Of a stretch of DNA of 38,846 bases, positions 29,202 through 36,321 are shown piece after piece. Origin of the DNA: Opitutales bacterium (GTDB taxonomy: Bacteria > Verrucomicrobiota > Verrucomicrobiia > Opitutales > UBA953); contig JANRFG010000006.1 of NCBI GenBank assembly GCA_030725715.1, positions 1 to 38,846 on the forward strand, read 5' to 3'. The stretch's first letter is position 1; each line of letters begins with the position of its first letter. The position numbers and the translations under genes are program-made. The notes under the pieces are model-generated. The model saw nothing but the letters and a program-made list of their open reading frames with translations, searched no databases and was not told where the DNA came from.

Positions 29202-29954
29202 TTATTTCTGTTCGCGGGCGGGGCGGCGCAGCTTCTCGCGGGCGAGCTCGAGCATCAGTTCGGGCTGGCGGCGGAGGGCCGTCTGCAAGGCCTGCTGGCC
29301 CATCGGGACGGAGACCTTGGCGTTGAAGTTCTGGTCGGTGACGTCGCGGGCCTCGAAGTCGTAGCCGAAGTCCTGGTCGACGACCACGCGGCGCGCGGCG
29401 GTGCCGTCGCCCGAGATGACGGTGACGCGGCCGACGCGGACGCGGAGATGCTTGATGAGGAAAGGCTGCGCGGTCTGGGCGGGCTCCGGGGAGGGCGCCG
29501 GGGAGGTCGCCGGGCCCTTGAGTCCGTTGCCGATGTCCTTGGCGTTGTTATCGGAAAGGAAGTCGGCCTTGCCGACGATCGTCACGCGGTCGAGGTCGAG
29601 CACCGCCTCATTGACCACCTGGCCGCCGCCTTCGACGAACGTCAGCAGGTCGACGTCGAGGACGAGCCGCTTCACCCGGAGGAACTCGCGTTCCTGCCAG
29701 CGGGAGGGGTTCGTGATGACGAGGCCGGCGTAATCCACGCGCCCGACGAAGAGATTGGTCTGGTTGTCTTCGACCGTCAGGTGGGCGCCGGACTGCCCGG
29801 ACAGGGAGGCGTCGAGGAGCCGGGGCGAGTATCGGCCGAGGGCCCAGACGCCCAACGCGCCGACCAGGATCAGGAAGAGCGCGATGCCGCAAAGCACCGT
29901 GAGGAGCTTGCGCAGGGCGGAACCCGGGCGGGATTGGAAACGGGACGGCGACAT
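29202..29954 (-). CDS. AsmA/DUF748-like membrane-anchored protein
   Basis: This is about 250 residues from the ATG at 29954 (MSPSRFQSRPGSALRKLLTV), with starts at 29984 and 30002 also open. One transmembrane helix (VLCGIALFLILVGALGVWAL) is followed by a periplasmic domain with AsmA-like beta strands: VGRVDYAGLVITNPSRW, VKRLVLDVDLLTFVEGGGQV and NEAVLDLDRVTIVG. A central Pro/Ala linker (SPAPSPEPAQTAQP) separates it from a second domain ending in LAREKLRRPAREQK. AsmA-type proteins act in outer-membrane lipid transport or homeostasis. The exact role here is unknown. It is the first gene of the chaperone-cofactor operon. Confidence 0.65.
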   Translation of the reverse strand: MSPSRFQSRPGSALRKLLTVLCGIALFLILVGALGVWALGRYSPRLLDASLSGQSGAHLTVEDNQTNLFVGRVDYAGLVITNPSRWQEREFLRVKRLVLDVDLLTFVEGGGQVVNEAVLDLDRVTIVGKADFLSDNNAKDIGNGLKGPATSPAPSPEPAQTAQPFLIKHLRVRVGRVTVISGDGTAARRVVVDQDFGYDFEARDVTDQNFNAKVSVPMGQQALQTALRRQPELMLELAREKLRRPAREQK

Positions 29955-30049
29955 CGACGGACAGGGAAAGGGAGCAGTAGGCATGCCACGAAGCAGGGTC
30001 AATGTCGGACGGAAAACGCGGCTTTAACCCCGATTTTTGGGCCATTCGG

Positions 30050-30085
30050 CCAAACAAAAGACCCGCCGAGGTCAGTCGGCGGGTC
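30050..30085 (-). terminator. Intrinsic terminator after the 30117 lipoprotein gene
   Basis: On the minus strand GACCCGCCGA pairs with TCGGCGGGTC across a six-base loop (arms 30076-30085 and 30060-30069) and is followed by TTTTGTTTGG. It ends the lipoprotein transcript before the AsmA-like gene. Confidence 0.9.
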
Positions 30086-30116
30086 CTTCTGTCACGCTCG
30101 GTGTGACGAGCGGTCC

Positions 30117-30500
30117 TTACTGGGCCAGGACGGCGAACGTGACGTCGTCGCCGGCGCGGACTTCGGGGACCGAAGCCTGGTTGGGGCTGATCGCCACGAT
30201 GGTGGAGGCGTCGTCGCCCTTGATCACTTCGACGAGGAAATTCTTGCCGGCCTTGGTGAGCTGGAGGCGGGTGCCCGGGTCACGCTTCTCGAGGGCGCCG
30301 AGTTCGAGGAGGGAGAGGTCGGCGCGGACGGCACGGACGGAGGTGCGGGTGGGGTCGGCGGCCGCGGCCGGGGCGTCCTTCTCCCAGGAGAAGGTCACGT
30401 CGCCGGAAGACGAAGCGGCGGCGGCGGACTTGGCCGACTTGGAGGATTGGCAGCCGACGAAAAGGGCGGCCAGGGCGAGGAGGAGCAGAGAGCGCTGCAT
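30117..30500 (-). CDS. Small lipoprotein, 127 residues
   Basis: The signal peptide MQRSLLLLALAALFVGC carries a lipobox (LFVGC, Cys17), so the mature protein should be lipid-anchored. A Ser/Ala/Lys-rich linker follows (SSKSAKSAAAASSSG). The rest is a small beta-rich domain (VRAVRADLSLLELGAL, LTKAGKNFLVEVIKGD, VAISPNQASVPEVRAGDDVT) whose alternating strands resemble an OB or SH3-like barrel. No family name can be given. It is monocistronic, with its own terminator, and divergent from hisG. Confidence 0.75.
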   Translation of the reverse strand: MQRSLLLLALAALFVGCQSSKSAKSAAAASSSGDVTFSWEKDAPAAAADPTRTSVRAVRADLSLLELGALEKRDPGTRLQLTKAGKNFLVEVIKGDDASTIVAISPNQASVPEVRAGDDVTFAVLAQ

Positions 30501-30598
30501 AGGGGTCGGGGGTGGGAAAAAGGGTCTTTTCCGCGTAGTTCTTAGTCAACCCCTTAATGCTTGCGGAGGGGCGGACGGTGGGCTTCCTCCAAGCTCTC

Positions 30599-31483
30599 AT
30601 GAGTCAGGAAGCCGCCAAATTGATGCTCGGACTGCCCAAAGGCAGCCTCGAGGAGGCCACCCTCCAGCTGTTCGCCCGGGCCGGGTTCCCCGTGGCCAAG
30701 AGCAGCCGCTCCTACCGCCCCTCTTTCGACGACCCCGCCCTCGACGGTCGCTTCATCCGCGCCCAGGAAGTGGCCCGCTACGTCGAGGATGGCTTCTTCG
30801 ACTGCGGCCTCACCGGCCAGGACTGGGTCCAGGAGAACAACGCCGACGTCGTCCAGGTCTGCGAGCTGATCTACAGCCGCGCCTCCGCCCAGAAGTCCCG
30901 CTGGGTCCTCTGCGTGCCGGAAGCCTCGCCCGTGAAGACCGCCAAGGACCTCGCCGGCAAGCGCGTCGCCACCGAGCTCGTCGAGACCACCCGCCGCTGG
31001 TTCAAGTCCCAGGGCGTCGAGTGCGAAGTCGAATTCTCGTGGGGCGCCACCGAAGTGAAGGTCCCGGAACTCGCCGACGCCATCGTCGACATCACCGAGA
31101 CCGGTTCGTCCATCAAGGCCAACAAGCTGCGCATCGTCGCCCAGCTGATGGAGACCACCACCGTCCTCGTCGCGAACAAGGCCGCCTGGGCCCATCCCGC
31201 CAAGCGCGCCAAGATCGAGCAGATCGTGCTCATGCTGCAGGGCGCGCTCGCCGCGCAGCACATGGTCGGCCTCAAGTTCAACCTCCCCAAGGCCAAGCTC
31301 GAGCAGGTCGCCGCCGCCCTGCCCGCCCTGCGCAATCCGACCATCTCGCCGCTCAGCAACGCCGAGTGGATCGCCGTCGAGACCATCATCGACGCCCGTC
31401 AGGCCCGCGAGTTCATCCCGACCCTCAAGGCCGCCGGCGCCGAGGGCATCGTGGAATACCCGATCAACAAGCTCGTCTACTGA
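30599..31483 (+). CDS. hisG: ATP phosphoribosyltransferase, long form
   Basis: This 294-residue HisG catalyses the first step of histidine synthesis, ATP plus PRPP to phosphoribosyl-ATP. Family features are LMLGLPKGSLEEATLQLFAR, FDCGLTGQDWV, KRVATELVETTRRWF and the PRPP-binding ADAIVDITETGSSIKANKLR. A C-terminal regulatory domain (NPTISPLSNAEWIAVETIID through YPINKLVY) identifies the long, histidine-inhibited form, so no HisZ partner is needed. The start at 30599 is chosen because upstream residues lack similarity. It precedes the polyamine genes by 11 bases, an unusual partnership. Confidence 0.95.
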   Translation: MSQEAAKLMLGLPKGSLEEATLQLFARAGFPVAKSSRSYRPSFDDPALDGRFIRAQEVARYVEDGFFDCGLTGQDWVQENNADVVQVCELIYSRASAQKSRWVLCVPEASPVKTAKDLAGKRVATELVETTRRWFKSQGVECEVEFSWGATEVKVPELADAIVDITETGSSIKANKLRIVAQLMETTTVLVANKAAWAHPAKRAKIEQIVLMLQGALAAQHMVGLKFNLPKAKLEQVAAALPALRNPTISPLSNAEWIAVETIIDARQAREFIPTLKAAGAEGIVEYPINKLVY

Positions 31484-31494
31484 CGCCCCTCGCC

Positions 31495-32364
31495 ATGGCT
31501 GATTCCGTCCGCGTCGGTCTGATCCAGCTCACCGCCGAGGACACCCCGGCGGCGAACGTCCGCAAGACCCTGCCCCGCATCGAAGAAGCGGCGGCCAAGG
31601 GCGCGAAGATCATCGGCCTGCAGGAGATGTTCACGACGAAGTATTTCTGCATCACCCAGGATCCGAAGAACTTCGACCTCGCCGAGCCCATCGAGACCGG
31701 CCCGTCCGTGACCGAGCTCGCCAAGGCCGCCAAGCGTCTCGGCGTCGTCATCGTCGCCCCGCTCTTCGAAGCGCGCGGCAGCGAAGTCTACCATAACACC
31801 GCGGCCGTCATCGACGCCGACGGCACCGTGCTCGGCAAGTACCGCAAGATGCACATCCCGCAGGACCCGGGTTTCGAAGAGAAGTTCTACTTCACCCCCG
31901 GCGACCTCGGCTTCCGCACGTGGAAGACCGCGCACGGCGACATCGGCGTGCTCATCTGCTGGGACCAGTGGTACCCGGAAGCCGCCCGCCTCACCGCGCT
32001 CGGCGGCGCGCAGATCCTCTTCTACCCGACCGCGATCGGCTGGCTGCCCGAAGAGAAGGCCGCCCTCGGCCAAGCCCAGCATAACGCGTGGGAGACCGTC
32101 CAGCGCGGCCACGGCGTCGCCAACGGCTGCTACGTCGCCGCGACCAACCGCGTCGGCACCGAAGGCCGCACCCAGTTCTGGGGCCAGAGTTTCGTCTCCG
32201 ACCCGTACGGCGAGATCGTCGCCCGCGCTTCCGTCGAGAAGGAGGAAGTGCTCCTCGCCGACTGCGACCTCGTGAAGCAGCGCGAATTCCGCCGCATCTG
32301 GCCGTTCTTCCGCGACCGCCGCATCGACGCCTACGGCGACCTGACGCGCCGTCTGCGCGACTGA
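31495..32364 (+). CDS. aguB: N-carbamoylputrescine amidase
   Basis: This 289-residue nitrilase-superfamily enzyme has all three catalytic residues: Glu44 (IIGLQEMFTTKYF), Lys118 (YRKMHIPQDPG) and Cys155 (VLICWDQWYPEAAR). The MHIPQDPGFEEKFYFTPGD and GYYVAATNRVG-like (CYVAATNRVG) stretches match the AguB subfamily. It hydrolyses N-carbamoylputrescine to putrescine, CO2 and ammonia. It sits 8 bases upstream of agmatine deiminase, which supplies its substrate, so the two form a complete agmatine-to-putrescine route. Confidence 0.96.
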   Translation: MADSVRVGLIQLTAEDTPAANVRKTLPRIEEAAAKGAKIIGLQEMFTTKYFCITQDPKNFDLAEPIETGPSVTELAKAAKRLGVVIVAPLFEARGSEVYHNTAAVIDADGTVLGKYRKMHIPQDPGFEEKFYFTPGDLGFRTWKTAHGDIGVLICWDQWYPEAARLTALGGAQILFYPTAIGWLPEEKAALGQAQHNAWETVQRGHGVANGCYVAATNRVGTEGRTQFWGQSFVSDPYGEIVARASVEKEEVLLADCDLVKQREFRRIWPFFRDRRIDAYGDLTRRLRD

Positions 32365-32372
32365 CCTTCCGC

Positions 32373-33398
32373 ATGTCCACGCCTCGCTCCCTCGGTTTCC
32401 GCATGCCTGCGGAATGGGAACCCCAGTCCGCCACGTGGCTCTCGTGGCCGTCGAACACCGCGCTCTGGCCCGGCCACTACGAACTCATCCCCGCGAAGTT
32501 CGCGGAGTTCGCCGCCGCGATCAGCCGCTTCCAGCCGGTGAAGATCAATGCCGCCGGCCGGCTGCGCGCCGAAGCCGAACGCGAGCTCAAGGCCGCCAAG
32601 GCCGACCTCTCCGTCATCGAACTCACCGGCATCGCCACCGACGACGTCTGGTGCCGCGACCACGGCCCGATCTTCGTGAAGAACGACCGCACGAAAGAGC
32701 TCGCGCTCACCGACTGGGAATTCCACGGCTGGGGCGGCAAGTTCGAGGCCTCCCTCGACAACCGGGTCCCCGGCAAGATCGCCGCCCAGCTCGGCGTGCC
32801 GAAGTTCACTTACCCGTTCGAACTCGAAGGCGGCGGCATCGAAGTCTCCGGCGACGGCCTGCTCCTCACCACCGAGGCCGTGCAGAACAATCCGAACCGC
32901 GCCGAAGGCCGCGACGACGCCGCGTTCCACGCCGCCCTCCGCGAGGGCCTCGCGATCGACGAGCTCCTCTGGATCGGCGAAGGCCTGGCCAACGACGACA
33001 CCGACGGGCACATCGACAACCTCGCCCGCTTCATCGCGCCGCGCACGATCCTCGCCGTCAGCGAGTCGGACAAGGCTTCGCCGAACTACGCGCCGATGCA
33101 GGAGAACCTGCGCCGCCTGCGCGAGATGCGTCCGCGCGGCCAGCGCCTCGACATCCTCGGGCTCCCGCTGCCCAAGCCCATCCGCCTCGCCGGCCGCGAC
33201 CTGCCGCCGAGCCACGCGAACTTCCTCATCGTGAACGACGGCGTCCTCGTGCCGCTCTACGGCCAGGACTCCGACAGCGTCGCCATGGGCATCATCGGCG
33301 ACTGCTTCCCCGGTCGGAAGATCGTCGGCATCGATTGCCGCGTGCTGCTCATCGAAGGCGGCGCGCTGCATTGCCTGAGTCAGCAGCAGCCGGTTTAA
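32373..33398 (+). CDS. aguA: Agmatine deiminase
   Basis: This 341-residue peptidyl-arginine-deiminase-fold enzyme shows MPAEWEPQSATWLSWPSN, ATDDVWCRDHGPIFV, the substrate pocket ELEGGGIEVSGDGLLLTTE and NDDTDGHIDNLARF. The catalytic Cys is at about 334, in LIEGGALHCLSQQQP. It converts agmatine to N-carbamoylputrescine. An arginine decarboxylase, needed to make agmatine, is not in this window. It is last in the hisG-aguB-aguA cluster. The stop codon is followed one base later by a hairpin repeat. Confidence 0.96.
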   Translation: MSTPRSLGFRMPAEWEPQSATWLSWPSNTALWPGHYELIPAKFAEFAAAISRFQPVKINAAGRLRAEAERELKAAKADLSVIELTGIATDDVWCRDHGPIFVKNDRTKELALTDWEFHGWGGKFEASLDNRVPGKIAAQLGVPKFTYPFELEGGGIEVSGDGLLLTTEAVQNNPNRAEGRDDAAFHAALREGLAIDELLWIGEGLANDDTDGHIDNLARFIAPRTILAVSESDKASPNYAPMQENLRRLREMRPRGQRLDILGLPLPKPIRLAGRDLPPSHANFLIVNDGVLVPLYGQDSDSVAMGIIGDCFPGRKIVGIDCRVLLIEGGALHCLSQQQPV

Positions 33399-33399
33399 A

Positions 33400-33432
33400 C
33401 GCGGCGGGGCCGCGAGGGGGCAAGCTGGCACG
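33400..33432 (+). repeat. Stop-adjacent hairpin + AGGGGGCAAGCTGGCACG module, copy 5
   Basis: The stem CGCGGC / GCCGCG with loop GGG begins one base after the aguA stop and is followed by AGGGGGCAAGCTGGCACG and GTGACATG. It has the same position relative to a stop codon as the copies at 9923 and 19323. Confidence 0.8.
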
Positions 33433-33458
33433 GTGACATGGGGGCACGAAGCATGCAT

Positions 33459-33494
33459 GAGAGGCCCGGAGGCTCAGAGGCTCGGTTGACCAGA
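33459..33494 (+). repeat. 36-nt repeat beginning GAGAGGCCCGGAGGC, copy 2
   Basis: These bases are identical to 10067-10102 over all 36 positions. In both places the repeat lies within 150 bases of a hairpin + AGGGG module. Confidence 0.85.
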
Positions 33495-33505
33495 GAGAGC
33501 CAGGG

Positions 33506-33587
33506 CTCAAAGGGAAACCGGAGACCGGATGATTGGGCGGGGACATATGCCCGAAGCTAACTTCCCGGTTTCCGGTCTCCCTTTGAG
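33506..33587. repeat. Inverted pair of the ACCGGAGACCGG / GGTTTCCGGTCTCC module
   Basis: CTCAAAGGGAAACCGGAGAC plus CGG (33506-33528) is nearly the reverse complement of the 23-base segment at 33565-33587, which ends TCCGGTCTCCCTTTGAG. The two can pair over about 21 of 23 positions around a 36-base loop. The right arm is also the end of the long module at 10423 and 19498, and the left arm is echoed at 10182-10207. Confidence 0.75.
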
Positions 33588-33643
33588 TTAGGATTCTCTC
33601 GGGCCAACGGTTCAACCGATCAACGGGTCAACTTACCTCTCGG

Positions 33644-33793
33644 TCACTTCTTCGGCTTTATCTTCGCCGCGCAGCCGCAATCCCCCGCACAGCCGCCTTC
33701 TTTGCGGCGGCGCGCGGCCGCCAACCAGCGGCGGGCGAGCCAGCCGACGGCCACGCCGATGACGGCGCCCACGATGACGGCTTCGAGGTTCAT
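33644..33793 (-). CDS. FeoB-associated Cys-rich membrane protein
   Basis: This 49-residue peptide has one N-terminal transmembrane helix (MNLEAVIVGAVIGVAVGWLA) followed by a basic segment and a cysteine cluster (EGGCAGDCGCAAKIKPKK). This is the layout of the FeoB-associated family (Pfam FeoB_associated), small proteins encoded right after feoB. Its ATG overlaps the feoB stop by four bases. It probably helps FeoB function in ferrous iron uptake. The mechanism is unknown. Confidence 0.87.
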   Translation of the reverse strand: MNLEAVIVGAVIGVAVGWLARRWLAAARRRKEGGCAGDCGCAAKIKPKK

Positions 33794-35943
33794 GTGAGGC
33801 GGATGACGACCTGGTAGACGGCCATCGAGACGATCCACGCGAGGGTGGTCATGTAGACGAACGAGCCCGCGGCCCACCTCCAGCCACCGGTCTCCTGCGC
33901 GAGCGTGGCGATCGTCGGGCCGCACTGCGAGCAGAGGGCGAAGAAGACCATCAGCGCGAGGACGGCGGCCAGGGAGAAGATCGGGGTGCCGGCGCGCGGG
34001 CCTTCCGACCACTTGGCGTCCTGCATGGCCTTACGCAGGTCCTGGCTGTCGGCCTCGGCGCCTTCGCCGACGGAATAGGTGACGCCGAGCGTGGAGACGA
34101 TGACCTCGCGGGCGGGGAAACTGGCGAGCACGCCGACGGTGATCTTCCAGTCGAAGCCGAGCGGATCGAAGACCGGCTGGATCGCCTTGCCGAAACGTCC
34201 CATGTAGGACTGCTCGACGTAGGCGGCCTGCACGCGGGCCTTCACCTGCTCGGCCGACTCCGTCGGATGCTCCGCCCGGATGCGCTCCGCCACCGAGGCG
34301 TCGCGCGGGAAATAAGAGAGCGCCCAGACGATGATGGTGATGGCGAAGATCACCGTGCCGGCCTTGGAGACGAATTCGGCGGCGTTCTGCCACATGCGCC
34401 AGACGACGTCCCGCGGCTTGGGCATCTGGTAGCGCGGGAGCTCGAGGACGAACGGCTGCGGCTTCACCTTGAGGACGAGGCGGGTGAGCACGAAGGCCGT
34501 CGGCACGGCGAAGACGAGGCCGACGCAGTGCATGCCGACCATCACGAGGGACTCCCAGCCGGGTCCGTAGAGCGGGCCGATGAAGGCCGCGCACATGAGC
34601 GCGTAGATCGGGAAGCGCGCCGAGCAGCTCATGAACGGCACGACGAAGGCGGTCGCCAGGCGCGCCTTGGGGTCTTCGATCGTGCGCGTCGAGAGGAGGC
34701 TCGGGATCGCGCAGGCGAAGCCGGAGAGCATGGGCACGAAGCTCTTGCCGTTCAGGCCGCACCAGCTGAACAGGCGGTCCATGATGAACGCCGCGCGGGC
34801 CATGTAACCGCTGTCCTCGAGGATGCCGATGAACAGGAAGAGGATGAGGATCTGCGGCAGGAAGACGAGGAACGCGCCGACCCCGCCGAGGATGCCGTCG
34901 GCGACGAGGCTCTGCAGCATCGGGTACGGCGACAGGGGCGGCGCGACGACGCCCTTGGTCCAGTCGACGCCCAGCTGGATCCAGTCCATCGGGAACTTCG
35001 CGAGCCAGAAGACCGACGCGAAGAAGCCGAGCATGATGCCCAGGAAAAGGACCGGCCCGAGCAGGCGGTGCAGGAGGAGACGGTCGACGGCGGCGGTGCG
35101 GCCGGCCTTGCCGAGTCCCTCGGTCACGACGCCGTCCAGCACGACGCGGAGCTGGGCGTAATGCACGAGCGGTTCGGCGGCCATCGGGTTGTAGCCCGAA
35201 TTACGGACGCGCTCGCGCGCGCTGCGGAGCGGCTTCTCGCGACGCTCAAGCGTCCAGCCGAGACGTTCGGCCGTGGCCGCGTTGGTGTCGAAGAGCAGAC
35301 GCTGCGCGTCGGCGGCGGAGATGGCCTTGCCCGTGTCGGCCGAGGCGGCCTGCGCGACACCGGCGAGCGCGCCGGCGATGTCGACCGGCCAGGTGACGCG
35401 TTTCATCGGCGTGCGGCGCGACAACGCTTCGGCGAGACCGCCGCGGACTTCCGGGATGCCTTCGCCCTTCCAGGCGGAGGTCAGGATGACCGGCACGCCG
35501 CCGAGGCGACGGGACAGCAGTTCGGTGTCGATGCGCAGGCCTTGTTCCTGGGCGACGTCGGCCTGGTTCAGCACGAGGACGAGCGGCAGGCCGAGTTCGG
35601 CGACCTGCGAAGCCAGGAAGAGGTTGCGCAGCAGGTTGGTCGCGTCGACGACCATGACGACGGCGTCCGGACGGCGGTCGCCGGCGATGTTTCCCGACAG
35701 GGCGTCGATGACGACCTGCTCGTCGGGCGAAGCTGCCGCGAGGGAGTAGAGTCCCGGCAGGTCGACGAGCTCGACTTTCTGGCCGTCGCCGAGGTCGCAG
35801 GTGCCGGACTTACGCGAGACCGTGACGCCGGGGTAATTGCCGACGCGCTGCCGCAGGCCCGTCAGGGCGTTGAAGAGGGTCGACTTGCCGGTGTTGGGAT
35901 TACCGACGAGCGCGACCAGCACGCCTGCATCTGAGGAGCTCAC
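33790..35943 (-). CDS. feoB: Ferrous iron transporter FeoB
   Basis: The 717-residue product is read from GTG at 35943, forming a GTGA overlap with the feoA stop. A TTG at 35970 would overlap by 31 bases. The N-terminal GTPase domain has G1 GNPNTGKST, G2 around NYPGVTV, G3 DLPGLYSL and G4 NQAD. A guanine-dissociation-inhibitor-like helical region follows. The membrane domain contains two gate repeats with conserved Cys and Glu/Ser (for example MLSGFACAIPSLLSTRTIED and FVVPFMSCSARFPIYALM). It imports Fe2+ across the inner membrane. Near the end, ALCSQCGPTIATLAQET carries a CxxC pair. Confidence 0.96.
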   Translation of the reverse strand: MSSSDAGVLVALVGNPNTGKSTLFNALTGLRQRVGNYPGVTVSRKSGTCDLGDGQKVELVDLPGLYSLAAASPDEQVVIDALSGNIAGDRRPDAVVMVVDATNLLRNLFLASQVAELGLPLVLVLNQADVAQEQGLRIDTELLSRRLGGVPVILTSAWKGEGIPEVRGGLAEALSRRTPMKRVTWPVDIAGALAGVAQAASADTGKAISAADAQRLLFDTNAATAERLGWTLERREKPLRSARERVRNSGYNPMAAEPLVHYAQLRVVLDGVVTEGLGKAGRTAAVDRLLLHRLLGPVLFLGIMLGFFASVFWLAKFPMDWIQLGVDWTKGVVAPPLSPYPMLQSLVADGILGGVGAFLVFLPQILILFLFIGILEDSGYMARAAFIMDRLFSWCGLNGKSFVPMLSGFACAIPSLLSTRTIEDPKARLATAFVVPFMSCSARFPIYALMCAAFIGPLYGPGWESLVMVGMHCVGLVFAVPTAFVLTRLVLKVKPQPFVLELPRYQMPKPRDVVWRMWQNAAEFVSKAGTVIFAITIIVWALSYFPRDASVAERIRAEHPTESAEQVKARVQAAYVEQSYMGRFGKAIQPVFDPLGFDWKITVGVLASFPAREVIVSTLGVTYSVGEGAEADSQDLRKAMQDAKWSEGPRAGTPIFSLAAVLALMVFFALCSQCGPTIATLAQETGGWRWAAGSFVYMTTLAWIVSMAVYQVVIRLT

Positions 35944-36200
35944 GGCTGGCGCGGACGTTGGATGGGACAATCGGCGGAGACGTCGATGATCAGGTTCTCG
36001 GCCTCGGCGAGGCGCAGGCTCACGACCTGGCCGCAGAACTCGACGGCCAGAGGGTCGCCCAACGGAGCCTTCCGAATGAGCTTCAGGACCATCCCGGGGA
36101 GCAGCCCCAGGGCCATCAGACGCTGATCCACCCCACGCTCAGGATTGAGCGAGGCCAGCTTCCCGAATTGACCGGGCAGAAGTTGGGATAGCGGGGTCAC
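35940..36200 (-). CDS. feoA: Ferrous iron transport accessory protein FeoA
   Basis: This 86-residue SH3-like protein reads from a GTG at 36200. The family pattern is visible: LSQLLPGQFGKLASLNPERG, DQRLMALGLLPGMVLKLIRK, APLGDPLAVEFCGQVVSLRL and the final AENLIIDVS. It binds FeoB and modulates its GTPase. The operator and promoter lie immediately upstream, leaving a leader of only about ten bases. It is the first gene of the feoA-feoB-Cys-rich operon. Confidence 0.95.
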   Translation of the reverse strand: MTPLSQLLPGQFGKLASLNPERGVDQRLMALGLLPGMVLKLIRKAPLGDPLAVEFCGQVVSLRLAEAENLIIDVSADCPIQRPRQP

Positions 36201-36205
36201 GCTAA

Positions 36206-36222
36206 TTGAGATTGAGTCTCAA
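36206..36222 (-). promoter_or_regulatory. Fur-like operator of the feo operon
   Basis: TTGAGA (36206-36211) and TCTCAA (36217-36222) form an inverted repeat with a five-base spacer. On the minus strand it reads TTGAGACTCAATCTCAA, close in form to Fur boxes (TGAxAATxATTxTCA type). It overlaps the likely transcription start and ends five bases before the GTG of feoA, so a bound repressor would block initiation. Fur identity is inferred from the regulated genes. Confidence 0.65.
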
Positions 36223-36249
36223 AAGTAGGCCTCCGACCCCTTTTGTCAA
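36222..36249 (-). promoter_or_regulatory. Promoter of the feo operon
   Basis: On the minus strand TTGACA (36244-36249) is a perfect -35 box, followed after 16 bases by TACTTT (36222-36227), a moderate -10 match. The start would fall within the adjacent operator. Confidence 0.55.
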
Positions 36250-36268
36250 CGCGGACCCTTACTCTAAG

Positions 36269-36282
36269 GGGAATGTATTCCC
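36269..36282. promoter_or_regulatory. Perfect 14-nt palindrome GGGAATGTATTCCC between feoA and the POT gene
   Basis: GGGAAT-GT-ATTCCC lies between the divergent feo promoter and the peptide transporter start. Its length and symmetry fit a dimeric regulator site, and TATAAC (36309-36314) downstream could be the -10 of the transporter gene. No regulator can be named. Confidence 0.45.
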
Positions 36283-36321
36283 GACTCCCCCTCCCCTCAT
36301 ATCCTCCCTATAACCCCTCGG

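Larger units (their letters stand above)
33399..33643. repeat. Mosaic repeat spacer between aguA and the feo operon
   Basis: These 245 bases contain no gene. They carry a stop-adjacent hairpin module (33400-33432), the second copy of the 36-nt repeat (33459-33494) and an inverted pair related to the end of the long module (33506-33528 and 33565-33587). No 21-nt palindrome unit is present, unlike the other two spacers. Confidence 0.85.

Noticed and set aside
29954-30116. CIRCE heat-shock operator before the grpE-dnaJ operon
   Set aside because: No TTAGCACTC-N9-GAGTGCTAA-like inverted repeat is present. The only palindrome there is the terminator of the lipoprotein gene.
25755-30545. A 1596-codon open frame on the plus strand
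   Set aside because: It runs antisense to birA, nadC, dnaJ, grpE and the AsmA-like gene, which all have clear motifs. Long antisense frames are expected in GC-rich coding DNA, and its translation is Arg/Glu/Gly/Ala-rich without domains.
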